64,000 nucleotides of DNA from Crystallibacter sulfonylureivorans_A (lineage in GTDB: Bacteria; Actinomycetota; Actinomycetes; Actinomycetales; Micrococcaceae): NCBI RefSeq assembly GCF_047607445.1, contig NZ_JBLKRT010000005.1, positions 62,001-126,000 on the forward strand. The letters run 5' to 3'. The notes beneath the pieces were generated by a model. It was given only the letters and a program-made list of their open reading frames with translations, searched no databases and was not told where the DNA came from. Position numbers and translations under genes: made by a program. Of this stretch, positions 7,908-16,312 are shown piece after piece (position 1 is the first letter of the stretch; every line of letters begins with the position of its first letter).

Positions 7908-9023
7908 TCAGGAACGCACGCCGATCCGTTCGATTGACTCCGTCGCCCGCTGCGATAGCTCCTCGGACAACGGCGCGCTCTTGGCGGAGTCCGCCGCATC
8001 TGCCTGGCCTTCGGGGCTCAGGACATACTGTCCGAAGGCCTTCACCAGGTCCACCTTGCTCTGGTCCTCATACGTCGAGCAGTAGATGTGGTAGGACACC
8101 AGCATCAAGGGGTAAGCTCCGGCCGCGGTGGTCGCCCGGTCCAGTTCCAACGCCAAGTCGTGTGCCGGCCTGCCTTCCACCTGCTTGGCCTGGTCGAGCG
8201 CCGTGGCGGCTGCTTCCGCGCTGACCGGGACAAAGCTGTCACCGACTTTGAGGTTGGTTTTGCCCAGCGGCGCCCCGACGGCGGAATCGTCGGCGTAGGT
8301 CACGGCGCCTTTGGTGCCGGCCACCATGCTGACGACGCCGGTGGTCCCCTGGGCGTTTTCCCCGGCGAATTCAGCGGGCCAGGTGTCGCTCGGCTCTGCC
8401 GTCCAGGAGTCGGGCACAACGGCATGGAGATACTCGGTGAAGGTCTCCGTGGTGCCGGAGTCTTCTGAGCGGTTCACTGGCGTGACCGGCAGGTCGGGCA
8501 GTTCGACGCCCGGGTTGTGCTTGGCGATGGCGGGATCGTTCCAGGACTTGATGTCTCCCTGGAAGATCTCTGCGATGGTCTCGGCATCCAGATTCAGCTC
8601 GGTGATGCCGGGAAGGTTGAACGCCACGGTGATCGGTGAAATGTAGGCCGGGACGTTGAAGGCGCCGTCCGGGCCGCAGACCTTCCGCGACTCTTGCAAC
8701 TCTTCGTCGTCCAGGAACGCGTCCGAGCCGGCGAAATCGACGGCACCGGCCAGAAAGGCGGTGCGGCCGGCACCGGAGCCGTCGGGTGAATACTGCACCT
8801 GCGCATCGGTGTGGAGCAGGCCGAATCCGGCCACCCAGGCATCCATGGCGGCGTTCTGCGAAGACGCGCCGGCTCCGGTCAGCGTGCCGGAGAGCGTGGA
8901 GCCCTGCTGAGCGGCGGATTCTTGCGCCGGACCCAGCGGGTAATCGGAACCGCAGGCGGCCACGGACAAGGACAGGAGGACGGCGGCACCCAGGGCGGGC
9001 ACGCGAAATTTCAGCTCAGGCAT
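7908..9023 (-). CDS. PstS-like phosphate-binding lipoprotein
   Basis: 371 residues with a lipoprotein signal: hydrophobic stretch 9-23 and lipobox SVAAC with Cys24. The mature part has the PstS phosphate-binding segments GAGASSQNAAMDAW, GSGAGRTAFLAG, DFAGSDA and VNRSEDSGTTETF. The family delivers phosphate to the PstCAB importer. No pstC, pstA or pstB is in the window, so this is either an orphan or a second copy. It follows the FAD/Rieske gene by 41 bp, but its own leaderless -10 box (TACGCT) suggests separate transcription. Confidence 0.9.
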   Translation of the reverse strand: MPELKFRVPALGAAVLLSLSVAACGSDYPLGPAQESAAQQGSTLSGTLTGAGASSQNAAMDAWVAGFGLLHTDAQVQYSPDGSGAGRTAFLAGAVDFAGSDAFLDDEELQESRKVCGPDGAFNVPAYISPITVAFNLPGITELNLDAETIAEIFQGDIKSWNDPAIAKHNPGVELPDLPVTPVNRSEDSGTTETFTEYLHAVVPDSWTAEPSDTWPAEFAGENAQGTTGVVSMVAGTKGAVTYADDSAVGAPLGKTNLKVGDSFVPVSAEAAATALDQAKQVEGRPAHDLALELDRATTAAGAYPLMLVSYHIYCSTYEDQSKVDLVKAFGQYVLSPEGQADAADSAKSAPLSEELSQRATESIERIGVRS

Positions 9024-9030
9024 CCGCACC

Positions 9031-9036
9031 AGCGTA
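9031..9036 (-). promoter_or_regulatory. -10 box, leaderless start of PstS-like gene
   Basis: TACGCT on the minus strand with a 7-nt gap to the ATG at 9023 and no Shine-Dalgarno sequence. Confidence 0.45.
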
Positions 9037-9064
9037 CCCGTGCGTTGGCGCGAACCCCAAGGCG

Positions 9065-10570
9065 CTATCGTCCCTCCAGGTCTCTGACGGCAGGACCTTC
9101 CAGTACCTTTCCTTCGGCGCTGAAGCGGGATCCATGCAACGGGCAGTCCCAGCTGGCTTCGGCGTCGTTCCAGGACAAGACGCCGCCCAGATGCGTGCAC
9201 ACCGCACTGACCCGGTGCGTGGCGGAATCCACGGTGCACACGCCGACCGGCCGTGCGTTCTCACGCACCACTGTTCCCTGCCCCTCGGGCGGTGCGGTTT
9301 GCGTGGTCCGGGTCAGCCCGCCCAGCCATCCGGACAGCATTTCCAGCCCAACCGACGCGTTGGTCTCGGCCGTGCTGGCGGCATCGCGCCCGGAGATGCG
9401 GGACTTGTAGAGCTCCTTGGCCCAGTGGTTGTCCCCGCCCAAGATGGAGGCGGAGAGTGCCAGCGCAGCGGCAACCCCGTTGGTCATGCCCCACTTGTTG
9501 AAACCGGTGACCACGAGGATCCGCTTTTCGCCGGGCAGGACTGGTCCGACATACGGCAACGAACCGGCGGGTTCATAGTCCTGGGCGGACCAGGTATGGG
9601 TGGGTTCGGCGCCGGGAAAATGTTGCCGGGTCCAGCGCAGCAGGTCTTCGACAAGTCCACGGGTGTGGCTCTGCCGTCCGACCACGTGGCCGTTGCCGCC
9701 AACCAGCAGGAGCTCCCGGCCGCCATGCTGAGCGGTCCGCAACGAGCGGGTGGGCGCGTCGATGGAGAGATACATTCCGGCCGGAATGTGGCCCGGGACC
9801 GTGAAGGCGGCGGCATAGGACCGCTTGGGCGTCAATACGCCGAAGTGGCCGCCGCGGTTGAGCATGGGCGTCCCGGTAGCCAGCACCAAGGTGCCGGTCT
9901 GGACGTCGCCCAGGCGGGTGCGCACCGTGACGGTCCGTGCGCCGGTGCCAGCGCCGCCGTCGTTCGCATGGCCCACACCCGTGACCCGGATGCCCTCGAA
10001 GACCGACCCGCCGCGGCTGCGCAGTTCCGCAACCAGCGCGGCGAGCAGCCGCATCGGGTGGAGCTGCGCCTGGTCCGCCAACCGCAGCATGCCGGTGACA
10101 GCGAACGGCAGCTCGCCGGAGCCGGAGACCGTCTCCACCGGCAAACCGGCGGCGTGGCTGGCGCGCTGCTCGGCGGCAAGATCATCCGCTCCTTGCGGAG
10201 TCGTAGCGTACGTGTAGGCGTCGCGCCGGTCGTACCCCACCTGGTGTTCTTCGCAGTACCGCAGAATCCACGCCTGCGCTTCCTGCTGTGCCGCAACATA
10301 GGCAGCGGCAGCGGCGGAATCATGGTGGCTGCTGATGCGGGAGAGCTGGCCGCCCTGCAGCAGGGACACTTTGGCGGTGGTGTGGCCGGTGGTGGCGGCG
10401 CCGATGGACCGGGCCTCCAGCACCGCGACCCGCTGGCCGGCCCTGGCGAGCAGGACCGCCGTGGACAGCCCGGTCAGACCGGCGCCGGCGACGACCGAAT
10501 CGAACCCGGACTGGCCGGTATACGTATCAACGGGGATGCCGTCTGCGGTATCTAGCCAGAGCGAATGCAT
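9065..10570 (-). CDS. FAD-dependent oxidoreductase with C-terminal Rieske domain
   Basis: 501 residues. A DadA-like FAD domain opens with GAGLTGLSTAVLLARAG (about 28-44) and VAVLEA. The C-terminal 80 residues are a Rieske [2Fe-2S] domain with ligands Cys458-x-His460 (CTHLGG) and Cys476-x2-His479 (CPLHGSRF). This architecture matches the YhfW-type family, whose substrate is not known. It is presumably cytoplasmic, with no signal peptide. The frame is open to 10606, but the ATG at 10570 gives the natural N-terminus. It is divergent from the isochorismatase-like gene. Confidence 0.9.
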   Translation of the reverse strand: MHSLWLDTADGIPVDTYTGQSGFDSVVAGAGLTGLSTAVLLARAGQRVAVLEARSIGAATTGHTTAKVSLLQGGQLSRISSHHDSAAAAAYVAAQQEAQAWILRYCEEHQVGYDRRDAYTYATTPQGADDLAAEQRASHAAGLPVETVSGSGELPFAVTGMLRLADQAQLHPMRLLAALVAELRSRGGSVFEGIRVTGVGHANDGGAGTGARTVTVRTRLGDVQTGTLVLATGTPMLNRGGHFGVLTPKRSYAAAFTVPGHIPAGMYLSIDAPTRSLRTAQHGGRELLLVGGNGHVVGRQSHTRGLVEDLLRWTRQHFPGAEPTHTWSAQDYEPAGSLPYVGPVLPGEKRILVVTGFNKWGMTNGVAAALALSASILGGDNHWAKELYKSRISGRDAASTAETNASVGLEMLSGWLGGLTRTTQTAPPEGQGTVVRENARPVGVCTVDSATHRVSAVCTHLGGVLSWNDAEASWDCPLHGSRFSAEGKVLEGPAVRDLEGR

Positions 10571-10691
10571 TGATGCTGTCCTTTCGGCCTGTACTACACA
10601 CCACACCCCGTCCGCGCTGGCGCGTCAAGGCCCAAAGTGCACGGACACCTGACAGGATGGAAGCAATGACGGCCGGCGGAAGGCGGAGGGC

Positions 10692-11258
10692 ATGAAAACT
10701 GCGGTGCTGATGATCGATTTGCAGAACGCGTACTTCGAGGACCCCGCGTTGGCCAGCCGGCGGGAATCCGTGGTGGAGGCGGCAAACCTGCTGATCAGGA
10801 CCGCGACGGCGGCGCAGGTACCGGTGCTGCTGGTGCGCACCGAGCATCAGCGCGACCGCTCGACCTGGACGTTGAGCATGCTCGATGACGACCAGGGCTT
10901 CATCTTCGAGGGCAGTGAACAGGCCAGTTTCCTGCCGGGGCTGCTGACCGATGGACTGGAAAGCATCGTCAAAACCCGCGACAGCGCGTTTTTCGGTACC
11001 GGTCTCGCCGAGCGGCTGCGCCGTGATGGGGTGGAACGGCTGGTGCTGGCGGGCGTCGCCACACACAACTGTGTGGCGCAGACGGCGGCCGATGCGTTTG
11101 CCCACAACTTCCGCGTGGTCTTCGCCAAGGATGTCATTGCCTCGACGAATGAAGACTATGCCGGCTCCATGCTGCAGATCCTCAGCGACGAGTACCGCCA
11201 GCCGGTGCTGGGGCGGGGTGCGATAGCCGAGCTGCTGGCGGGAGCCCGCGAACGCTAA
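10692..11258 (+). CDS. Isochorismatase-family cysteine hydrolase
   Basis: 188 residues with the cysteine hydrolase triad: Asp9 (MIDLQNAYF), Lys94 (SIVKTRDSAF) and Cys127 (GVATHNCVAQTAADA), plus the conserved cis-peptide region GVAT. Family members hydrolyse isochorismate, nicotinamide, N-carbamoyl compounds and similar amides; the substrate cannot be named here. A purine-rich Shine-Dalgarno (GGCGGAGGG) lies just upstream. It converges with the TetR gene, with seven bases between the stop codons. Confidence 0.9.
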   Translation: MKTAVLMIDLQNAYFEDPALASRRESVVEAANLLIRTATAAQVPVLLVRTEHQRDRSTWTLSMLDDDQGFIFEGSEQASFLPGLLTDGLESIVKTRDSAFFGTGLAERLRRDGVERLVLAGVATHNCVAQTAADAFAHNFRVVFAKDVIASTNEDYAGSMLQILSDEYRQPVLGRGAIAELLAGARER

Positions 11259-11265
11259 ACTCCGC

Positions 11266-11856
11266 TTAATCCTCCGAGAGCAGGTGGCACCAGGAGTCCG
11301 TCAGGGTCTCCAGGCAGGTTTCGCGGTCCACGAACCAGCCGGTGCTGATCCATCGCTGCGAGAGGTACTCGAGTTGGCCGAAGGCGAGGACGCACCGGAT
11401 ACGCCGGCTGGACGGATCAAACCGGTCGGCACGGTCGAGGCCGGACGTCATGTCCGCCGCCACGTCGCGGAACCAGTCCTCCAGGGTGTTGGCGACCTCG
11501 GGTTCGATCGGGGCTGCCTGGTAGACCGCGTGGAGGTAGGGGCGGGTTGCCTCCCACTGGTCGAACTTGCGGTTGAGCCAGGTCCGGATGAGGTCCCGCT
11601 TTCCCAGCTCCACCACGGTTGACAGAGACGGGTCGTCCACGCTGGTGAGGATGGCGTCCACTGTCTTGACCACCTCGCTCATCAGTTGGGCCTTGGAGGC
11701 GAAGTGCAGGTAGAACGTGGTCCGGGTGGTGCCGGCGCCCGCCGCGATGTCGTCGATGGTGGTGGCCGCATAGCCCTTGGACTCGAAGAGTTCCAGACCC
11801 GTATCCAAGAGGAGTTGCCGGGTCTGCTGTTTCTGGACTTCGCGGAGTGTTGCCAT
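11266..11856 (-). CDS. TetR-family transcriptional regulator
   Basis: 196 residues. The N-terminal HTH is clear (about 30-55, TIDDIAAGAGTTRTTFYLHF) and the C-terminal ligand domain is divergent, as usual in the family. It is divergent from the DHA2 efflux gene across a 296-bp region with a sigma-70-like promoter and a GACA-N6-TGTC repeat. By analogy with TetR/efflux pairs it probably represses that pump until a drug-like ligand binds; this is inferred from position. Confidence 0.92.
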   Translation of the reverse strand: MATLREVQKQQTRQLLLDTGLELFESKGYAATTIDDIAAGAGTTRTTFYLHFASKAQLMSEVVKTVDAILTSVDDPSLSTVVELGKRDLIRTWLNRKFDQWEATRPYLHAVYQAAPIEPEVANTLEDWFRDVAADMTSGLDRADRFDPSSRRIRCVLAFGQLEYLSQRWISTGWFVDRETCLETLTDSWCHLLSED

Positions 11857-11863
11857 GCGTCAC

Positions 11864-11869
11864 AGGATA
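11864..11869 (-). promoter_or_regulatory. -10 box, leaderless start of TetR gene
   Basis: TATCCT on the minus strand with a 7-nt gap to the ATG at 11856 and no Shine-Dalgarno sequence. Confidence 0.45.
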
Positions 11870-12003
11870 GTCGTTGGCGCAGCCGTCTCCTGACAGCGCG
11901 AGGGTTGCGGCGCGGAGTGTGGCCCTGCTGACACGGTCCCGGCCCGCGAAACCGCGCGGAATACTGCCACACTGACCAGTGAAACGACGTTACAAACTTT
12001 CAC

Positions 12004-12033
12004 TTGACAGCGTGTTGTCTGACTCACTAGTGT
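12004..12033 (+). promoter_or_regulatory. Promoter of the DHA2 efflux gene with possible TetR operator
   Basis: TTGACA (12004-12009) and TAGTGT (12028-12033) are spaced by 18 bp. An inverted repeat GACA-N6-TGTC begins inside the -35 box and occupies the spacer, the position expected for a TetR operator. The leader of about 110 bases ends in the Shine-Dalgarno AAGGAG (12141-12146). Confidence 0.5.
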
Positions 12034-12152
12034 AGTCCGCATCACAGAGCCTGTAGTTCGGATCGCACTTCAGTTGCATTGCCGCAAATAGGTCCCCAGG
12101 CCCACCCCGCACATTCATGTGCCACCCGTTCCGCACCATCAAGGAGTTCCAC

Positions 12153-13766
12153 ATGAGCCAGGGCCAGGAGACCATCGCGTCACCGCAGTCCTACCCACCG
12201 CCGCAGGCACCGCCCGTTGACGCCGCGCCGTCCCGGGCCAAAGGCACCTTGGCCGCTGCCTCGCTGGCGGTGATGGTGGCGCAGATCGCCAACGCGTTGC
12301 CTGGCGCCCTGAACGGCGAGTTCCAGTTGACGTTCAACACTTTTGGCTCCCAGCTGACGTGGATTACCGCGGCCTTTATGATCCCCGTGGTGGTCTTCGA
12401 ACTGACCTTCGGTGTGTTGGGCGACAAGTATGGCCACCGCAAGCTGGTGCTCGGCGGTGCGCTGCTGGTCATGATCGGTTCGTTGGTCTGTGCGATCTCC
12501 CCGACCGTCCAGGCCATGTGGATCGGCTCCGCCATCAATGGCCTCGGCGCCGGCGCCATTTTCCCGGCGTCGCTGGCCCTGGTCGCGTCGGTGGCCCGGA
12601 CCATGCAGGAGCGGGTGCGAGGCGTCGCCATCTGGGCAGGCTTCCTGTCCGCCGGGTCGGCCCTGTCCCCCCTGCTCGGCGGAATGTTCGCCGGCTTCGG
12701 CTGGTGGCGCGGCGCGTACGCCGTCGTGGTGCTCACCGGCCTTGCCGCCCTGCTGCTCACCGCGCTGCGTTCTGCCGAAGCCAAAATGGCCCGGGAGCGC
12801 CGGCTGGACCTCTGGGGCCAGATCACCTTTGCGCTGGGCCTGATCCTGATTCTGTTCGGCCTGGTGCAGGGTCCCGAAGACGGCTGGACCGCCTCGCATG
12901 TGGTGGCCGCCCTGGTGGCCGGTGCAGTCCTGCTGGCAGTCTTCGTGGCGATCGAACTGCGGGTTGAGTCGCCGCTGCTGGAGCTGCGGCTCTTCCTGAA
13001 CCGCCAGTTCGCCATCTCCTCCATCGTCGCCGTGGTCGGTATGTTCGCCTTCCTGGGTGCCTGCTTCTCCACGAGCATGTGGCTGGGCCCGGTCCAGCAC
13101 CAGAATCCGCTCTACCTCGGCCTGCTGTTCCTGCTGCTGCAAGGCCCGGCGTTCGTGTTGATTCCGGTGCTGTCACGGCTCCAGGCCAGGATCTCCTCCC
13201 GCTGGTTGATGACCTTCGGCTTCCTGGCCATGGCCGTGGGTGCCCTCATCAACTCCAACGCCGACGTGACCAACCGGGACGTCACCACCTTCGTGCTGCC
13301 CTCCCTGCTGGTGGGTTTGGGCTTTGCCTTCACCTTGAGCCCGATGACTGCCGTTGCCGTGAACTCCGTGCCGCGGGAAATGACCGGCATGGCCAGCGCC
13401 ACCACCAACCTGCTGCGTGACCTCGGCTTCGCCCTGGGGCCCGTACTGGTGGGCGCCATTGCACTGTCGGCCGCGGGCGGCCAGTTGATGGCCTCGCTGC
13501 AGACCTCCGGTTTGGCACCGGACCAGCTGGGCCCGGCGATGGGTATTGCCGAAGCGGGCGGCCCCATCGCGCTGAACAGCATTCCTGAAGGTGTTCCCGG
13601 ATCGGGCGCAAGCCAGTTCGCGCTCGAGGCTTTGGGCAGCGGGTTCACCCAAGCCTTCCTGGTGATTGCCATCGCGGCCCTGGCTGCGGCCTTGCTCAGC
13701 TTCTTCGGGCTGCGCGGCGTGCGCGAGATCGATCAGGAGGCAGTAGCAGTGGAGGCCGCCGCTTAG
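12153..13766 (+). CDS. MFS efflux transporter, DHA2 (14-TM) family
   Basis: 537 residues with about 14 membrane helices. The loop 2-3 motif GVLGDKYGHRKLVL and the helix-5 region LSAGSALSPLLGGMFAGFGWWRGAY are characteristic of proton-driven drug:H+ antiporters of the EmrB/QacA group. A cytoplasmic Pro-rich N-terminus of about 25 residues precedes helix 1. The start is fixed by AAGGAG six bases upstream. It is likely controlled by the divergent TetR regulator; the substrate is unknown. Confidence 0.92.
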   Translation: MSQGQETIASPQSYPPPQAPPVDAAPSRAKGTLAAASLAVMVAQIANALPGALNGEFQLTFNTFGSQLTWITAAFMIPVVVFELTFGVLGDKYGHRKLVLGGALLVMIGSLVCAISPTVQAMWIGSAINGLGAGAIFPASLALVASVARTMQERVRGVAIWAGFLSAGSALSPLLGGMFAGFGWWRGAYAVVVLTGLAALLLTALRSAEAKMARERRLDLWGQITFALGLILILFGLVQGPEDGWTASHVVAALVAGAVLLAVFVAIELRVESPLLELRLFLNRQFAISSIVAVVGMFAFLGACFSTSMWLGPVQHQNPLYLGLLFLLLQGPAFVLIPVLSRLQARISSRWLMTFGFLAMAVGALINSNADVTNRDVTTFVLPSLLVGLGFAFTLSPMTAVAVNSVPREMTGMASATTNLLRDLGFALGPVLVGAIALSAAGGQLMASLQTSGLAPDQLGPAMGIAEAGGPIALNSIPEGVPGSGASQFALEALGSGFTQAFLVIAIAALAAALLSFFGLRGVREIDQEAVAVEAAA

Positions 13767-13785
13767 CCGGCCCCGCAGAAACAAC

Positions 13786-13818
13786 GAAGCCGGTCATCCC
13801 AGCGGGATGACCGGCTTC
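13786..13818. terminator. Bidirectional terminator between convergent efflux genes
   Basis: GAAGCCGGTCATCCC (13786-13800) pairs perfectly with GGGATGACCGGCTTC (13804-13818) around a 3-nt loop. It lies between two convergent genes and serves both strands. Confidence 0.85.
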
Positions 13819-13849
13819 CGCGCGCCGTACCGGCGGAGGCCGAACGCCG

Positions 13850-15325
13850 CTAGTGGTTTGCGTCTGGTTGCAGGCGGCGCACGAACGGGGCGCAGACGAC
13901 GGCAACCAGGCCCAGAATGCCGCCGACCGTGAAGGCGACCCGTACGCCGTCGACCAAGGCGACGTTGTCCGCGATGCCGCTTGACGCCGCCATGGTGGTG
14001 CCGACAGTCATGGCTGCGATCAGCACTGCAGTGCCGGCGGCGCCAGCCAGCTGCTGCAGGGTGTTCATGATGGCGCTGCCGTGGCCGTACTGTGCGCGCG
14101 GCAGGGCGCCCAAGGCGACGGTCATCAGCGGCGTCATCAGCATGGCCATGCCGATGCAGAACACTGTATGGAAAGCGACGATCACGGCGATCGGCGTATC
14201 AATGTGGACGCTGCCCAGCAGCCACTGTCCCCCGGCCAGCAGGACGGCGCCAGGAATGACGATGGGGCGAGGGCCGACCTTGTCATAGACGCGGCCGACG
14301 ATCGGGGACACGATGCCCTGGATCAACCCGCCCGGGAGCAAGGCCAGACCGATGGTCAGAGTGCCCAAGCCCATGCCGTTCTGCATGAAGATGGGCATGA
14401 CCATGACGGTACCCAGCATGGTCGCCATCGCGATCATGACGATCACCACGGAGATCCGGAAGTTGTGCACCTTGAACGGACGCAGATCCAGCAGGTCCGA
14501 TTCGGTCTTGCGCAGCGCACGCTGGCGGTTGACGAACAGCACCAGGGCGATCACACCCACCACGAGGGCGGCGATCGGTGCCCACGCCCCATCCATCAGG
14601 TCCGCAATGGAGGAGAGCGCGTAAACGATGCCCCCGAAGGCAAAGGCGGACAGGATGACCGAGAGGACATCCAGCGGAGCCTTGCGGGTCTCCCGGCCGG
14701 TGTTGATCGCGACGACGCCGAAAAGGAACACGATGATGGCCACCGGAATCATCAGGCCGAACACCCAGCGCCAGCTCAAGGAGTTGATGATGGCGCCCGA
14801 CAGGGTGGGGCCGATGGCTGGCGCTACGGAAATCACCACGGAGTTCAAGCCCATCACCGTGCCGCGGTGCTGGACCGGGACGGAGGTCAGCGTGGTGGTC
14901 ATCAGCAGCGGAAGAATAATCGCGGTGCCGGCGGCCTGGACGATGCGCGCGATCAGCAGGACCGCGAAGGTCGGGGCAACGGTGGCCAGCGCCGTGCCGA
15001 CGATGAACAGCAGCAGCGCGGCGACGAAGAGGCCTTTGGTGGTGAAACGCTGGAGCATGAAGCCGGTAGTGGGAATGACCACGGCCATGGTCAGCATGAA
15101 TCCGGTGGTCAGCCATTGCGCGGTGGTCGCCTGGACGTTGAGGTCGGCCATCAAATTGGGAAGGGCGACGGTCAGCACAGTCTCGTTGAGGATCATGATG
15201 AGCGCTGACAAGACCAGAGCGGTAATCGCGGCGGCGACGCGCTTGGGCGAGATCCTTTCCGGCTCCACGGCGCGCGCCGCCTCCACCTCTCCGGGCGGAA
15301 GTTTCTCCTCGAGGACGTCTTTCAT
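13850..15325 (-). CDS. MFS efflux transporter, DHA2/EmrB family
   Basis: 491 residues with about 14 membrane helices. Features include an N-terminal helix ending in NETVLTVALP (motif D1-like for DHA2), TTGFMLTMAVVIPTTGF, and VVISVAPAIGPTLSGAI (antiporter motif C). The ATG at 15325 is favoured over a GTG two codons earlier because AAAGG then lies five bases upstream. It is downstream of a MarR gene on the same strand, with an operator-like palindrome between them. It is probably a drug/H+ antiporter under MarR control. Confidence 0.92.
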   Translation of the reverse strand: MKDVLEEKLPPGEVEAARAVEPERISPKRVAAAITALVLSALIMILNETVLTVALPNLMADLNVQATTAQWLTTGFMLTMAVVIPTTGFMLQRFTTKGLFVAALLLFIVGTALATVAPTFAVLLIARIVQAAGTAIILPLLMTTTLTSVPVQHRGTVMGLNSVVISVAPAIGPTLSGAIINSLSWRWVFGLMIPVAIIVFLFGVVAINTGRETRKAPLDVLSVILSAFAFGGIVYALSSIADLMDGAWAPIAALVVGVIALVLFVNRQRALRKTESDLLDLRPFKVHNFRISVVIVMIAMATMLGTVMVMPIFMQNGMGLGTLTIGLALLPGGLIQGIVSPIVGRVYDKVGPRPIVIPGAVLLAGGQWLLGSVHIDTPIAVIVAFHTVFCIGMAMLMTPLMTVALGALPRAQYGHGSAIMNTLQQLAGAAGTAVLIAAMTVGTTMAASSGIADNVALVDGVRVAFTVGGILGLVAVVCAPFVRRLQPDANH

Positions 15326-15373
15326 GAACACCTTTTCTGATCGAGTGGAAGTGGACGGCAGACCCGCTGCCTA

Positions 15374-15389
15374 ATACTTACAAAAGTAT
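15374..15389. promoter_or_regulatory. MarR-type operator-like palindrome
   Basis: ATACTT-ACAA-AAGTAT, a perfect 6-bp-arm inverted repeat in the 101-bp gap between the MarR and efflux genes, inside an AT-rich stretch that also contains TATACT on the minus strand. It is a candidate binding site for the adjacent MarR protein. Confidence 0.5.
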
Positions 15390-15426
15390 AAGTGTAACTA
15401 ACAAGGGAAACCGACGGCGCAAGGCT

Positions 15427-15900
15427 TCAGATCGGTTCGCTGATCAGGGCGGCCAGGCGTTGGAGTGCCGGAAGGCTGTCCGCGAGCTGCTCTTGCTCCT
15501 CGGGACGGAGCTTCCCGGCCGCAGCTGCCAGTGAATCGGCCCACGCTGTCTCCAAAGTCGTTCGAATGCGCTGTGACTCCTCGGTCGGGTGCAGCGTGAC
15601 GTAACGTTTGTCGGCGGCGTCGCGGATGCGGGTCACCAGTCCTCGCGCAACTAATTCCCGAAGCTGCGTACTCACGTTGCTGAAGTGCCGGTCCAAGCGG
15701 GCGGCGACTTCGGCGACAGTGATGCCGGGGTGGGATTCGATGACGCGCATGATGTCCAGCATGCCGTTCGGCAGCAGCGGGATTCCGGCATTCTCATGCG
15801 ATTTCCGGCGCACATCGGAGGAAATGTCGATCAGCGCCACGGCAAGCTGGCGGTGGTCCACGGCGCGGCCCTGCACGGCGCCGGGCGGGGTGTTCTCCAT
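15427..15900 (-). CDS. MarR-family transcriptional regulator
   Basis: 157 residues with a winged helix: recognition-helix region AARLDRHFSNVSTQLRELV and wing LVTRIRDAADKRYVTLHPT (about 75-110). It lies upstream of, and co-directional with, the DHA2 pump and probably represses it through the palindrome at 15374-15389. A TATGCT box 6 nt upstream of the ATG indicates a leaderless message. Confidence 0.9.
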   Translation of the reverse strand: MENTPPGAVQGRAVDHRQLAVALIDISSDVRRKSHENAGIPLLPNGMLDIMRVIESHPGITVAEVAARLDRHFSNVSTQLRELVARGLVTRIRDAADKRYVTLHPTEESQRIRTTLETAWADSLAAAAGKLRPEEQEQLADSLPALQRLAALISEPI

Positions 15901-15906
15901 CCCCCA

Positions 15907-15912
15907 AGCATA
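15907..15912 (-). promoter_or_regulatory. -10 box, leaderless start of MarR gene
   Basis: TATGCT on the minus strand with a 6-nt gap to the ATG at 15900. Confidence 0.5.
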
Positions 15913-16038
15913 AGTTGCGGCCCTGGGCAGGATGTCGGATAACAGTCAGGACCTCGATTTCCGTCCATCGGGTGGAACCCTAGCCCGCGGGCAGCGTGCC
16001 ACGTAGCCTGAGGTGACTACCGCCAGAAGGGACGTGCC

Positions 16039-16281
16039 ATGGACCAGGACATCCAGAAGTACATCAGTGCGCTGGTCGAGAAAGAACAGCAACTGCGGGA
16101 TTCCACGCCGGAGGAGCCGGACAAGGCCGCGGCCCGTGCAGCCGAACTCCGCCGTCTAGAAGAGCAGCTGGATCAGTGTTGGGACCTGCTGCGCCAACGC
16201 CGGGCCAAGCGAAAGGCCGGCGAGGATCCCGGCGAAGCGGAGACCCGGCCGGTCGATGAAGTGGAGCATTACCGCCAATAG
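16039..16281 (+). CDS. DUF2630 family protein
   Basis: 80-residue, highly charged, probably helical protein. The opening MDQDIQKYISALVEKEQQLR and the central LRRLEEQLDQCWDLLRQRRA helix fit the DUF2630 family of small actinobacterial proteins of unknown function. The Shine-Dalgarno AGAAGGGA lies six bases before the ATG. It converges with the Ku gene. Confidence 0.85.
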   Translation: MDQDIQKYISALVEKEQQLRDSTPEEPDKAAARAAELRRLEEQLDQCWDLLRQRRAKRKAGEDPGEAETRPVDEVEHYRQ

Positions 16282-16312
16282 GGCTCCGGGGGCAGTACCG
16301 TGGGCGGGGGAG

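Noticed and set aside
7908..9023. Start of a full pst phosphate-transport operon
   Set aside because: No pstC, pstA or pstB follows or precedes it; the neighbours are an SRPBCC protein and the FAD/Rieske gene.
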